From: Branchiostoma floridae
Lineage: Eukaryota; Chordata; Leptocardii; Amphioxiformes; Branchiostomatidae
DNA length: 58,219 nt
Direction: 5' to 3'
Assembly (NCBI RefSeq): GCF_000003815.2
Contig: NC_049984.1
Coordinates: forward strand, 21,331,675 to 21,389,893
Shown: piece after piece, positions 9,201 to 21,200 of the stretch
Layout: each line of letters opens with the position of its first letter
How positions within the stretch are numbered: the stretch's first letter is position 1
Position numbers and translations under genes: made by a program
Notes under the pieces: generated by a model
What the model was told of the DNA's origin: nothing
Databases searched by the model: none
What the model saw: the letters and a program-made list of their open reading frames with translations, nothing else

Positions 9201-12200
9201 GCAGGGTCTCGAGACCTCTGCAGCTGACAGAAACAGATGGAGACAAGAGTGTACTGCGGGTGTTGCAAGATTCACCGCCAGCTTCAACCAGCAGTACGAA
9301 GAAAGAAGACGTCGCCGGCACCTGCATCCAGCAACCACATATGCGATGAGTGCGGTAGGACGTGCAAATCAAGAATCGGACTTATCAGCCACCAAAGAAC
9401 ACATGCGGCCAACCGAACGTGACGTCATCGTCGGCAACGACGGACAGCCCTAAGCAAGTAAGCAAGTATGAGTGTGTGTACGTGTGTTTGTGTGTGTGTG
9501 CGTGTGTATGTGTGTGAGTGTGTTCGTGAGTGTGTGCGTGAGTGTGTGTTTGTATGTGTGTGAGTTTGTGTGTGTGTTTGTGTGTGTGTATGTTAGTGTG
9601 TGTGTATGTGTGTGTTTGTGTGTGTGTGTGTGTTTGTGTGTGATTCAAAAGCAGCTGTATACATAAGTTGCCTCTTGTTGGTTTTGCCCCTAGCTGTGAA
9701 CTCCGTCATTAAGTCCTTCCCATTCCTGCCCGAAGACGCTGTGCTGGTCTCAAACCTGACCTACGGAGCAGTCCGCTTCACTGCAGAGGTGATCAAGACC
9801 TACGCTCATGGTATGTGATTGCCTTGTTCTAGTCCCACAGCCCAGACCTACGCTAGTGATTCCCTTGTTCCAGTCCCACAGCCCAGACCTACGCTAGTGA
9901 TTCCCTTGTTCTAGTCCCACAGCCCAGACCTACGCTAGTGATTCCCTTGTTCCAGTCCCACAGCCCAGACCTACGTTAGTGATTCCCTGGTTCTAGTCCC
10001 ACGGCCCAGATCTACGTTAGTGATTCCCTTGTTTTAGTCCCACAGTCCACACCTACGCTACAGGTTAGAGACTCCCTGGTTCTAGTCCCACAGCCAAGAA
10101 ATACGCTCCAGGTTAGTGACTCCCTGGTTCTAGTCCCACATTCCAGACTAATGCTCCAGGTTAGTAATTTCTTGGTTCTAGTCCCACAGTCCAGACCTAC
10201 GTTAGTGACTCCCTGGTTCTAGTCCCACGGTCCAGACCTACGCTCCAGGTTAGTGACTCCCAGCTGGTTCTAGTCCCACAGTTCAGACCTACGCTTCAGG
10301 TGTAGAGACTCCCTGGTTCTAGTCCCACGGCTCAGACCTACACTAGTGACTCCCTGGTTTTAGTCTGACAATTCAGACCTATACTAGAGACTCCCTGGTT
10401 CTAGTCCCACAGTCCATACCTACGCTCCAGGTTAGACTCCCTGGTTCTAGTCCCACAGTTCAGCCCTACATAAGTGACTCTTTGGTTCTATTCTCAAAGT
10501 TCTGACCTATGTTAGAGACTCCCTGGTTCTAGTCCCACAGTCCAGACCCATGCTCCAGGTTAGAGACTCCCTGGTTCTAGTCCCACAGTCCAGACCTACG
10601 TTAGTGACTCCCTGGTTCTAGTCCCACGGTCCAGACCTACGCTCCAGGTTAGTGACTCCCTGGTTCTAGTCCCACAGTTCAGACCTACGCTTCAGGTGTA
10701 GAGACTCCCTGGTTCTAGTCCCACGGCTCAGATCTACACTAGTGATTCCCTGGTTTTAGTCTGACAATTCAGACCTATACTAGAGACTCCCTGGTTCTAG
10801 TCCCACAGTCCAGACCTACGCTCCAGGTTAGACTCCCTGGTTCTAGTCCCACAGTTCAGCCCTACATAAGTGACTCTTTGGTTCTATTCTCAAAGTTCAG
10901 ACCTATGTTAGAGACTCCCTGGTTCTAGTCCCACAGCTCAGACCTACGCTCCAGGTTAGTGACTTCCTGGTTCTAGTCTTACAGTCCAGACCTACGTTAG
11001 TGACTCCCTGGTTCTAGTCCCACAGTCCAGACCTACGCTCCAGGTTAGAGAATCCCTGGTTCTAGTCCCACAGTCCAGACCTACGCTCCAGGTTAGAGAC
11101 TCCCTGGTTCTAGTCCCACAGTCCAGACCTACGCTCCAGGTTAGAGACTCCCTGGTTCTAGTCCCACAGTCCAGACCTACGCTCCAGGTTAGAGACTCCA
11201 TGGTTCTAGTCCCACAGTCAGACCCACGGTAATGAGTTTCCGGTTCTAGTGTCACAGTATTTTTTTTTATTGCAGAAATGGTCCAGGCATATTACGATTC
11301 ACTGACCAAAGGGGGCCATGTCGTATGCCCCATGCATTGACTCATAGATTGCTGACTCCCTACCCAGGTGCAGAGTGTGTGGCGCTGGAGATTCCTCTCC
11401 CCGTCACCAGTGCTGAGCAGATAGTGCAGCTGTACAGGGACTCCCTGGAGAAACATCCCAACATCAAACTAGCTGTTATAGGTGAGAAACATCCCAACAT
11501 CAAACTAGCTGTTATAGGTGAGAAACATCCCAACATCAAACTAGCTGTTATAGGTGAGAAACATCCCAACATCAAACTACCTGTTATATAGGTGAGAAAC
11601 ATCCCAACATCAAACTAGCTGTTATAGGTGAGAAACATCCCAACATCAAACTAGCTGTTAGAGGTGAGAAACATCCCAACATCAAACTAGCTGTTAGAGG
11701 TGAGAAACATCCCAACATCAAACTAGCTGTTATATAGGTGAGAAACATCCCAACATCAAATTAGCTGTTAGAGGTGAGAACATCCCAACATCAAACTAGC
11801 TGTTAGAGGTGAGGACATCCCAACATATACTACCTGTTATATAGGTGAGAACATCCCAACATCAAACTAGCTGTTATAGGTGACAAACATCCCAACATCA
11901 AACTAGCTGTTTTAGGTGAGAACATCCCAACATCAAACTCACTGTTAGAGGTGAGAACATCACAACATCAAAATACCTGTTATATAGGTGAGAAACATCC
12001 CAACATCAAACTAGCTGTTATAGGTGAGAAACATCCCAACATCAAACTAGCTGTTAGAGGTGAGAAACATCCCAACATCAAACTAGCTGTTAGAGGTGAG
12101 AAACATCCCGACATCAAACTAGCTGTTAGAGGTGAGAAACATCCCAACATCAAACTAGCTGTTATAGGTGAGAAACATCCCAACATCAAACTAGCTGTTA

Positions 12201-15200
12201 TAGGTGAGAAACATCCCAACATCAAACTACCTGTTATATAGGTGAGAAACATCCCAACATCAAACTAGCTGTTAGAGGTGAGAAACATCCCAACATCAAA
12301 CTAGCTGTTAGAGGTGAGAAACATCCCAACATCTAAGTACCTGTTATATAGGTGAGAAACATCCCAACATCAAACTAGCTGTTATAGGTGAGAAACATCC
12401 CAACATCAAACTACGTGTTATATGGGTGAGAAACATCCCAACATCAATCTAGCTGTTATGGGTGAGAAACATCCCAACATCAAACTAGGTGTTAGAGGTG
12501 AGAAACATCCCAACATCGAACTAGCTGTTAGAGGTGAGAAACATCCCAACATCAAACTAGCTGTTAGAGGTGAGAAACTAATATCAAACTAGCTGTTAGA
12601 GGTGAGAAACAAATATCAAACTAGCTCTTATAGGTGAGAAACATCCCAACATCAAACTAGCTGTTATAGGTGAGAAACATCCCAACATCAAACTAGCTGT
12701 TATATAGGTGAGAAACATCCCAACATCAAACTAGCTGTTAGAGGTGAGAAACATCCCAACATCAAACTAGCTGTTAGAGGTGAGAAACATCCCAACATCA
12801 AACTAGCTGTTAGAGGTGAGAAACATCCCAACATCAAACTAGCTGTTAGAGGTGAGAAACTAATATCAAACTAGCTGTTAGAGGTGAGAAACAAATATCA
12901 AACTAGCTGTTAGAGGTGAGAAACAAATATCAAACTAGCTCTTATAGGTGAGAAACATCTCAACATCAAACTAGCTGTTATAGGTGAGAAACATCCCAAC
13001 ATCAAACTACCTGTTATATAGACGAGAAACATCCCAACATCAAACTAGCTGTTAGAGGTGAGAAACATCCCAACATCAAACTAGCTGTTAGAGGTGAGAA
13101 ACATCCCAACATCTAACTACCTGTTATATAGGTGAGAAACATCCCAACATCAAACTAGCTGTTATAGGTGAGAAACATCCCAACATCAAACTAGCTGTTA
13201 GAGGTGAGAAACTAATATCAAACTAGCTGTTAGAGGTGAGAAACAAATATCAAACTAGCTCTTATAGGTGAGAAACATCCCAACATCAAACTACCTGTTA
13301 TATAGACGAGAAACATCCCAACATCAAACTAGCTGTTAGAGGTGAGAAACATCCCAACATCAAACTAGCTGTTAGAGGTGAAAAACATCCCAACATCAAA
13401 CTAGCTGTTAGAGGTGAGAAACATCCCAACATCAAACTAGCTGTTAGAGGTGAGAAACATCCCAACATCAAACTAGCTGTTAGAGGTGAGAAACATCCCA
13501 ACATCAAACTAGCTGTTATAGGTGAGAAACATCCCAACATCTAACTACCTGTTTTATAGGTGAGAAACATCCCGACATCAAACTAGCTGTTATAGGTGAG
13601 AAACATCCCGACATCAAACTACCTGTTATATAGGTGAGAAACATCCCGACATCAAACTAGCTGTTATAGGTGAGAAACATCCCAACATCAAACTAGCTGT
13701 TAGAGGTGAGAAACATCCCAACATCAAACTAGCTGTTAGAGGTGAGAAACATCCCAACATCAAACTAGCTGTTATATAGGTGAGAAACATCCCAACATCA
13801 AATTAGCTGTTAGAGGTGAGAAACATCCCAACATCAAACTAGCTGTTAGAGGTGAGGAACATCCCAACATATAACTACCTGTTATATAGGTGAGAAACAT
13901 CCCAACATCAACTAGCTGTTATAGGTGAGAAACATCCCAACATCAAACTACCTGTTATATAGACGAGAAACATCCCAACATCAAACTAGCTGTTAGAGGT
14001 GAGAAACATCCCAACATCAAACTAGCTGTTAGAGGTGAGAAACATCCCAACATCTAACTACCTGTTATATAGGTGAGAAACATCCCAACATCAAACTAGC
14101 TGTTATAGGTGAGAAACATCCCAACATCAAACTAGCTGTTAGAGGTGAGAAACTAATATCAAACTAGCTGTTAGAGGTGAGAAACAAATATCAAACTAGC
14201 TCTTATAGGTGAGAAACATCCCAACATCAAACTACCTGTTATATAGACGAGAAACATCCCAACATCAAACTAGCTGTTAGAGGTGAGAAACATCCCAACA
14301 TCAAACTAGCTGTTAGAGGTGAGAAACATCCCAACATCTAACTACCTGTTATATAGGTGAGAAACATCCCAACATCAAACTAGCTGTTATAGGTGAGAAA
14401 CATCCCAACATCAAACTAGCTGTTAGAGGTGAGAAACTAATATCAAACTAGCTGTTAGAGGTGAGAAACAAATATCAAACTAGCTCTTATAGGTGAGAAA
14501 CATCTCAACATCAAACTAGCTGTTATAGGTGAGAAACATGCCAACATCAAACTACCTGTTAGAGGTGAGAAACATCCCAACATCAAACTAGCTGTTATAT
14601 AGGTGAGACACATCCCAACATCAAATTAGCTGTTAGAGGTGAGAAACATCCCAACAAATAACTAGCCGTTATAGGTGAGAAACATCCCAACATCAAACTA
14701 GCTGTTAGAGGTGAGAAACTAATATCAAACTAGCTGTTAGAGGTGAGAAACAAATATCAAACTAGCTGTTATAGGTGAGAAACAAATATCAAACTAGCTC
14801 TTATAGGTGAGAAACATCCCAACATCAAACTACCTGTTAGAGGTGAGAAACATCCCAACATCAAACTAGCTGTTATATAGGTGAGAAACATCCCAACATC
14901 AAATTAGCTGTTAGAGGTGAGAAACATCTCAACAAAAAACTAGCCGTTATAGGTGAGAAACATCCCAACATCAAACTAGCTGTTAGAGGTGAGAAACTAA
15001 TATCAAACTAGCTGTTAGAGGTGAGAAACAAATATCAAACTAGCTGTTAGAGGTGAGAAACAAATATCAAACTAGCTCTTATAGGTGAGAAACATCTCAA
15101 CATCAAACTAGCTGTTATAGGTGAAAAACGTCCCTACATCAAACTAGCTGTTATAGGTATACCGGTAAGAAACAAACATCAAACTAGCTGTTATAGGTGA

Positions 15201-18200
15201 GGAACATCCCTACATCAAACTAGCTGTTAAAGGTGAGAAACGTCCCTCCATCAAACTAGCTGTTAGAGGTGAGAAACATCCCAACATCAAACTAGCTAAT
15301 ATAGGTAAAAAAGATACCTTTAAGCCATGCTACGTAATATTTGGACAAGACAAGAAGAAGATTTTCCTGCCATTTGTTTACATAGTAAGCTAAATCTACC
15401 CTTTAGCATTGAATACCAAGGCTCAGTGAGAGAAGTTACAACATCAGTGCATCATACAACATGTCTACAACCTGTGATCTTTCTACATGGACCTCCTTTC
15501 TTCCCAGGGAAACACCCCACATCTGGCTTATCACATTCTTGTGTGCCTGACTGCACAGTGGGGTGCCTGATGACAATTTCACCATAATTTTTGTAAAATC
15601 AAGGAGGTTATAACCTGCTTAGTAAAATGTAATCTTTGCAAGATTTCTTGTAGTTTTGAAGGAAATATAACCTCAGCTTATTGATACCCTACAAAATAGA
15701 CTAATTGCATGATTGTATCCTATTCTGAAGTGAAAAAAATCGAGTGTTTTCAAAGAAGTAGATCTTCATTGTTCTCCCCTGTAGTCACCCTGGAGTGTGA
15801 TGAACTCACTACCCCCAAATGTGCCTACTGGAAGTTGGAAGTTGTTGTTTACAGACAGGCGGGTCTAACTCTAGGGGACACTGAGATAAAACTACGTAGC
15901 ATAGCTTTATAGGTGAGGAAGAACCGATCAGCTAGAACATCACCTTGAACTAGCTTTTGTAGTCTGGTGAGGAACATGCAGTATTTGATACACAGTGAAA
16001 TGATAAGGAAAAGAAACGAAGAAAACTATAAGCTCACAATTTGTAATTTCCCTGTGTAGACACCATCACCAGCCCCACGGCCATAGCCATGCCTGTAGCG
16101 GCGCTGGTGTCCTTGTGCCACCTGAAAGGTGTGCAGGTGATGCTGGACGGAGCGCACTCACCTGGCCAACAGGAGCTACAGCTGGAGGAACTAGGGGCAG
16201 ATTATTATACAGGTAAGTCTCACCTGGGCAAGTACGTCTCCCCTGGGCAGGTTTATTTATTTATTTCTGTCATGAGTATACAGGGTTGAACGCACTCAGT
16301 GCTTATATACCTGAAAGGCATCTACCGTCCAAATGTCAACACCATATCATGCCCGGAACAAGAGATACATTGAAAAAACTGCTATGATCGATTGTGCTCA
16401 TTAATTATGCAAATGTGCTCCTATTTTGCCTAATGAAAATTTCATAGTGTACAACATTGTCTAAGGTACATATAAAAAACATGAAAATCCGTTGTCCCCT
16501 TCTTGAGTTATCCACTTCAGAAGTTTTTGACAAAAATGCCCCTACTATTCCAAACCTAGACGCTAGGGGACCCAGACTTATGTCACTTCTTCCTGAGCAC
16601 AAGAACTATCCAGCACTACAAAATTGTGACCATAGCTTGTTCAGAACACGAGATAGAAAAACCGGGAATTGCGCTGCAGTACCAAGGAAAGCCGCTAGAG
16701 GCCCCAAAATCTAATCATTGCCAGCTTTCGTCACACCCTACCAACAGACCAAGTATGAAACCAATCCACTCACCAGTGTTCTTGAGTTATCTTGTTCACA
16801 AACATACAAACGCTAGTGAAAATATTCACGGAGGTAATAAGCACCAATCAGAATCGTAAATCATCACAGTTCATATGGCAGTCTGGGTCAGGAGGTCAGA
16901 GGTCAGCAGTGATGTTTTAACAGTTTCTTGAACGACAGGCCAGAAGTGGCCACTTTAACCGTAGGGGGCAACTTGTTCCATGCAAATGTACCACTGTAAG
17001 TATTTTTTTATTCAATTCTGACTTTAGGCAGTTGTAATGATAAGTTTGAAGTTTGCCTTGTTTTATACGTGTGAGATAGATTGACTTGAGGACCTTGCTA
17101 GAACCCTGTTGAAGCGGCTATTTGTATGTTGTAGGGATTCTGTACATACGTTAAGTGTTTGCATGTTGTAGGGATCCTGTACAAGTGGTTGTATGTTGTC
17201 TGGAACCTGAAGTGTTTGTGTGTTATAGGGACCCTGTACACGTGTCTGTATGTTGTAGGGACCTTGTATAAGTGTCTGTATATTGTAGGGACCCTCAGGT
17301 ACAAGTGTTTGTATCTTGTAAGGACCCTGTATAGTTTTTGTATGTTGAATGAACCCAGTGTGTAAGCGTTTGTATTTTGTAGGGACCCTGTAGGTACACA
17401 AAGGATCACGCATACATACATGTACAGTAGGCCAAAGCAGTTGCGGAAAAAAGTGTTTCTATAGCACATGTCTGAAGTCAGCAAGTGTTTGACTATAGAA
17501 TTATGGGAGGACATTTAATCTTTGTAGGAAAGAAAACATATCCTCCTTCGCCTTGATTCAAAAGTGTCAGTCGAATGGTACACAAACATTGTACTGGCGC
17601 TACACCGTCGTGGCAAATTCATCATAATCCTGAATCAGTTATTGTATGCAACCCGGCACTTAGAAATGACACCAGCACTGACAGAGTTCGATAATTGCGC
17701 GCCCAATATTTGGCCGCAATACGTCATAAACACGTTTTTGTTAACTGCAGGAGAACAAAGGGAGAATTTGCGATTTATACAATTAGCACGACTATACAGA
17801 CTCTTCAGCTGCGCACGTACACAGTCGTCATCACTAGGCGTAGGGTTTAGATGATAAACATATGAGGTCACATACTTCAGATTTGCACCATAGAGTCTTA
17901 CATGTTGTGATGGATACTGAAGTAACAGACGAGCGCATGGAAAATACATACAACATGTCGTTTTCATGACTAACCTCTTCGCATTCCCCTACTAACCTCT
18001 GAAGAGACGCAATATTGGGACATATAAGACGCAGTTCATCAGTATAAAGAAGATGGTTAGTTATGGACCCGCCCACGTAGCAACCAACCTTTGCATTGTT
18101 TAAGCCTCACACTCAAATCATCAATATACAAGTTGGCTATGTTGTAGGCACCCTGTATAAGTGTAATATTTTGTAGGAACTGTTAACAAGTGGCTGTTCG

Positions 18201-21200
18201 CGCCCCGTGGCTGTGCGTTCCTGTGGGTCCGTTCCGACCACCATGCTACGGTGCGGCCCCTCGTTACATCTTGGTTCTTCAAGAAAGACCTGCAGCATCA
18301 GTAAGTACAGATGATCTACTATATAGTAACCTACAATGTACACAGTTGTCATTGTGCTCAGGACTTACATGAAGCCACATTTCTTTAAACTGAAGACAGA
18401 TCTACCTCTCCATGAACTTTAAGTGTTGTAGAGAGACTACGTCTAGTTAATGATACAGCATTTACACTTTACATATAACTTACCTGAACCCAAGTTAGAT
18501 ACCAGCATTACACTGCCAGAGTGTTTTTCACACAAAGTCATGTAAAGCTAGAACTACAATTTTGGGCATGACAGTAAATATGCTGGTTCTTTAAAGTGTT
18601 TCGGTGAACATCTGTCACCTTCCCCAGGGCAATTCTGACTCCTCCAGCAGCTAATAGGTATCGCTACTTACAGGCGCACTCTTACACATTTGGGACCGCA
18701 TTGAAAACACCCGATCAACTATCGATGTATATAGCTATGTAAATACAGTACGTTTGGGACACCATCTGTAAGCAGCGACACCTATGCTGCAGTGGATTGT
18801 GAACCAGTCACTCAGAATTACCCTGAGGAAGGTTTTAGACGGTTGGTGTGTACAAAGACTTTTACTATAAGCTGTGCTGCTGTGTTGAAGGTTCCATAAG
18901 CAGGGCACGTGGGACAACAGCCCATACTTCTACATGGGCGAAGCACTCAACTTTCACAGGCAGCTAGGGGGGCTTTTATGTCTGCTGATAAGTTAACCAT
19001 GCATATTCAATCAGGGATCTTTGAGGCCTTAACCATGTACACTCTTATTCAGTTCCAATCGGGTCCAATGGAAGAAATAAACAGCTGAATCTTGCATGAC
19101 GTAAACTTTCATGTACTATGAATAATCAATTAAATCTTTAAGTTGATTCAGGTCACATCAGTTTATTTCCTTGCTGTTTTCATGTTAATCTTCCAATCTG
19201 GATTCTTTGAAGCCTTTTTGAGGCTGTAGTGGCAGTGGCTTGTTATCTACCGAGTCTAGGTCATAGTAATGGGAGACGTTACAGCCCATACCTCTCCCTC
19301 CAGCACCTTTCACCTGCTTAACCGAAGTGAGGAAAATGCCTTTCCTAAAGGCACAAGATCGGGAACATACCAGGGGTTTTGGACCCCGAGACATTTGGGT
19401 TATGGGCCGAACACCCTAACTTTTATGCCAACATGACACCACTGGATGTCTGAAAACAAGGAATGAAACTGTTGTGACCTCAGCGACCAATGCTAGCGTC
19501 TTTTCTTGTCTCCCATGCATGCAAGTCTGTAGCTGTGTGTAAACGGACGTCTTATTGGTCTTTGTACAGGTTCCACATGCAGGGAACCAGAGATGACACC
19601 GCTTACTTCTGTACACCTGAAGCCATCAACTTTCATCAGCAGTTAGGGGGCCTTGTGAGTAGTGAACACATCCTTCATTTGCAGTAGTTAAGGGGCCTTG
19701 TGAGTGGTGGACAAATCCTTCTCTTTACTGTAGACATCGGTGTTTGGGCTGGCCATAGGAAAGCATGTTGAAATACACTGAATGAAGGCTTTAGAAAAGC
19801 ACTAACCCATATTTCAATCTTAAAAATTCTTCTCCACCAGAAGGTTTAGTTTATAACCATTCAAAGAGAATGGGGGGGGGGGATATATTTCAAATGTACT
19901 CTCTCCCAAAAGCGCTTTTGGGATAGAAGCACATCTGGAATTCTTCGGTTCATTCTCCGAGAAAAGCTCGCTCTATGAAAGAAACCTAACCTTTGACCCC
20001 AGTTCCCTCCTAATACAGCCGGTAGCACCCAACAATTAAAATCTGTCCTTACACCAACTAAACTGCTGAACTGAACAAATTTTGACCAAAACAGGAAAGC
20101 TTACACCCTACCTGTCCCTATTAACTCAAAAAGTCTCCAGATTGGGCAAAGATTTTCAAGGAAAAGAAGGATTTTAAGTGGCACTAAAATCATATTCCCT
20201 ACTGCGGAACGCAACACTGACGTCAGCCCTAGGGGGGCTGGTGAATGGTGAACATATCCTCCATTTGAAATGTTTAGGGCCCTTGTGAGTGGTGAACAAA
20301 GCCTACATTTGCCGTGTTTAGGCACACTTGTGAGTGATTAACACATCCTAGTTAGGGGGTCTTGTGAGTGGTGAACGCATCCTTCCATTTACAGCAGTTA
20401 GGGGGCCTTGTGAGCCCTTTCACCATTCAGAGTAATGATACTCTTCAAGCAGATGCTAGACTCTGGATGGACGTCTTTCAGAGGCATTTTTGTTATATCA
20501 GGCTTTCTGTTTTGTCAATTTGGCTGCAAAGAAAATGAAAACCTCACAAAACAGAAATCCTGATTACTGATAAAGAACGATCCCCTAATTGGAGAGTAGG
20601 AAAGGTCAGCGATGGGCCACAGAAGAGGAAAAAGAAAAATGCAGTTGGTGACATTGAAGGGAACTTTTATCAGAAAATAATTATGCAGATTTAGAGTAAC
20701 TACTTGGCAAGCTTGTCCAATAATTCATCTTTATAAGAAAAGGGGTAAAGTAATCATGCTTCAGTGTAATTTGCAATGAGCTGCATCTCATATTAACTTT
20801 GTAGATCAAGTTCATTTTTACTGTTACTATATTTTTGATGCTGTATTTAGTGTGAGGGGGGGGGGGGGGCAACTTTTGAAAGTGCCGATGCACCTGTTGC
20901 TATTTTGTACATTGTGAAAAAATCAAATAAAACAATAAAAAAGCGTAGAAAACTAGAAAACTAAAAAAAATGCAAATTAAGGACATCAGTCTTGGTTTAA
21001 TGCAAAATAACAAACGGATGGATTGGCACAAGTCTCAATTTATCCAATCTTTCTTCAAGTTTTCAATCTTAGCTGACTAGAGAAAATTCTTTTAGGCAGT
21101 GTTCTTAAGGAAATTTCCCCCCTCTAAAACACCATTCGCCACATTAAAAAGGCAGCAAATTTCAACTTTTAATGCACTGTTGGTGACCAAATGAATATGC

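Noticed and set aside
9385-9818. Cys/Val- and Thr/His-rich frames
   Set aside because: Translation of a TG/CA microsatellite; the true exon 3 starts at 9694 in a defined phase.
11275-11337. Exon-like MVQAYYDSLTKGGHVV after a good TTGCAG acceptor
   Set aside because: Not needed: exon 3 joins directly to 11368 in phase, and this piece runs into a stop without a usable donor.
11325-13540. Long frames across the 36-bp array on both strands
   Set aside because: They exist only because the unit is a multiple of three; only the first units on the plus strand are linked to a real exon.
11446-15305. CRISPR-like regular 36-bp repeat array
   Set aside because: Units are directly head-to-tail with no unique spacers, clearly derived from an exon end, in a eukaryotic intron.
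15327-15912. Frames in intron 4 after the array
   Set aside because: The PLP reading frame is complete without them, and they lack matching splice phases.
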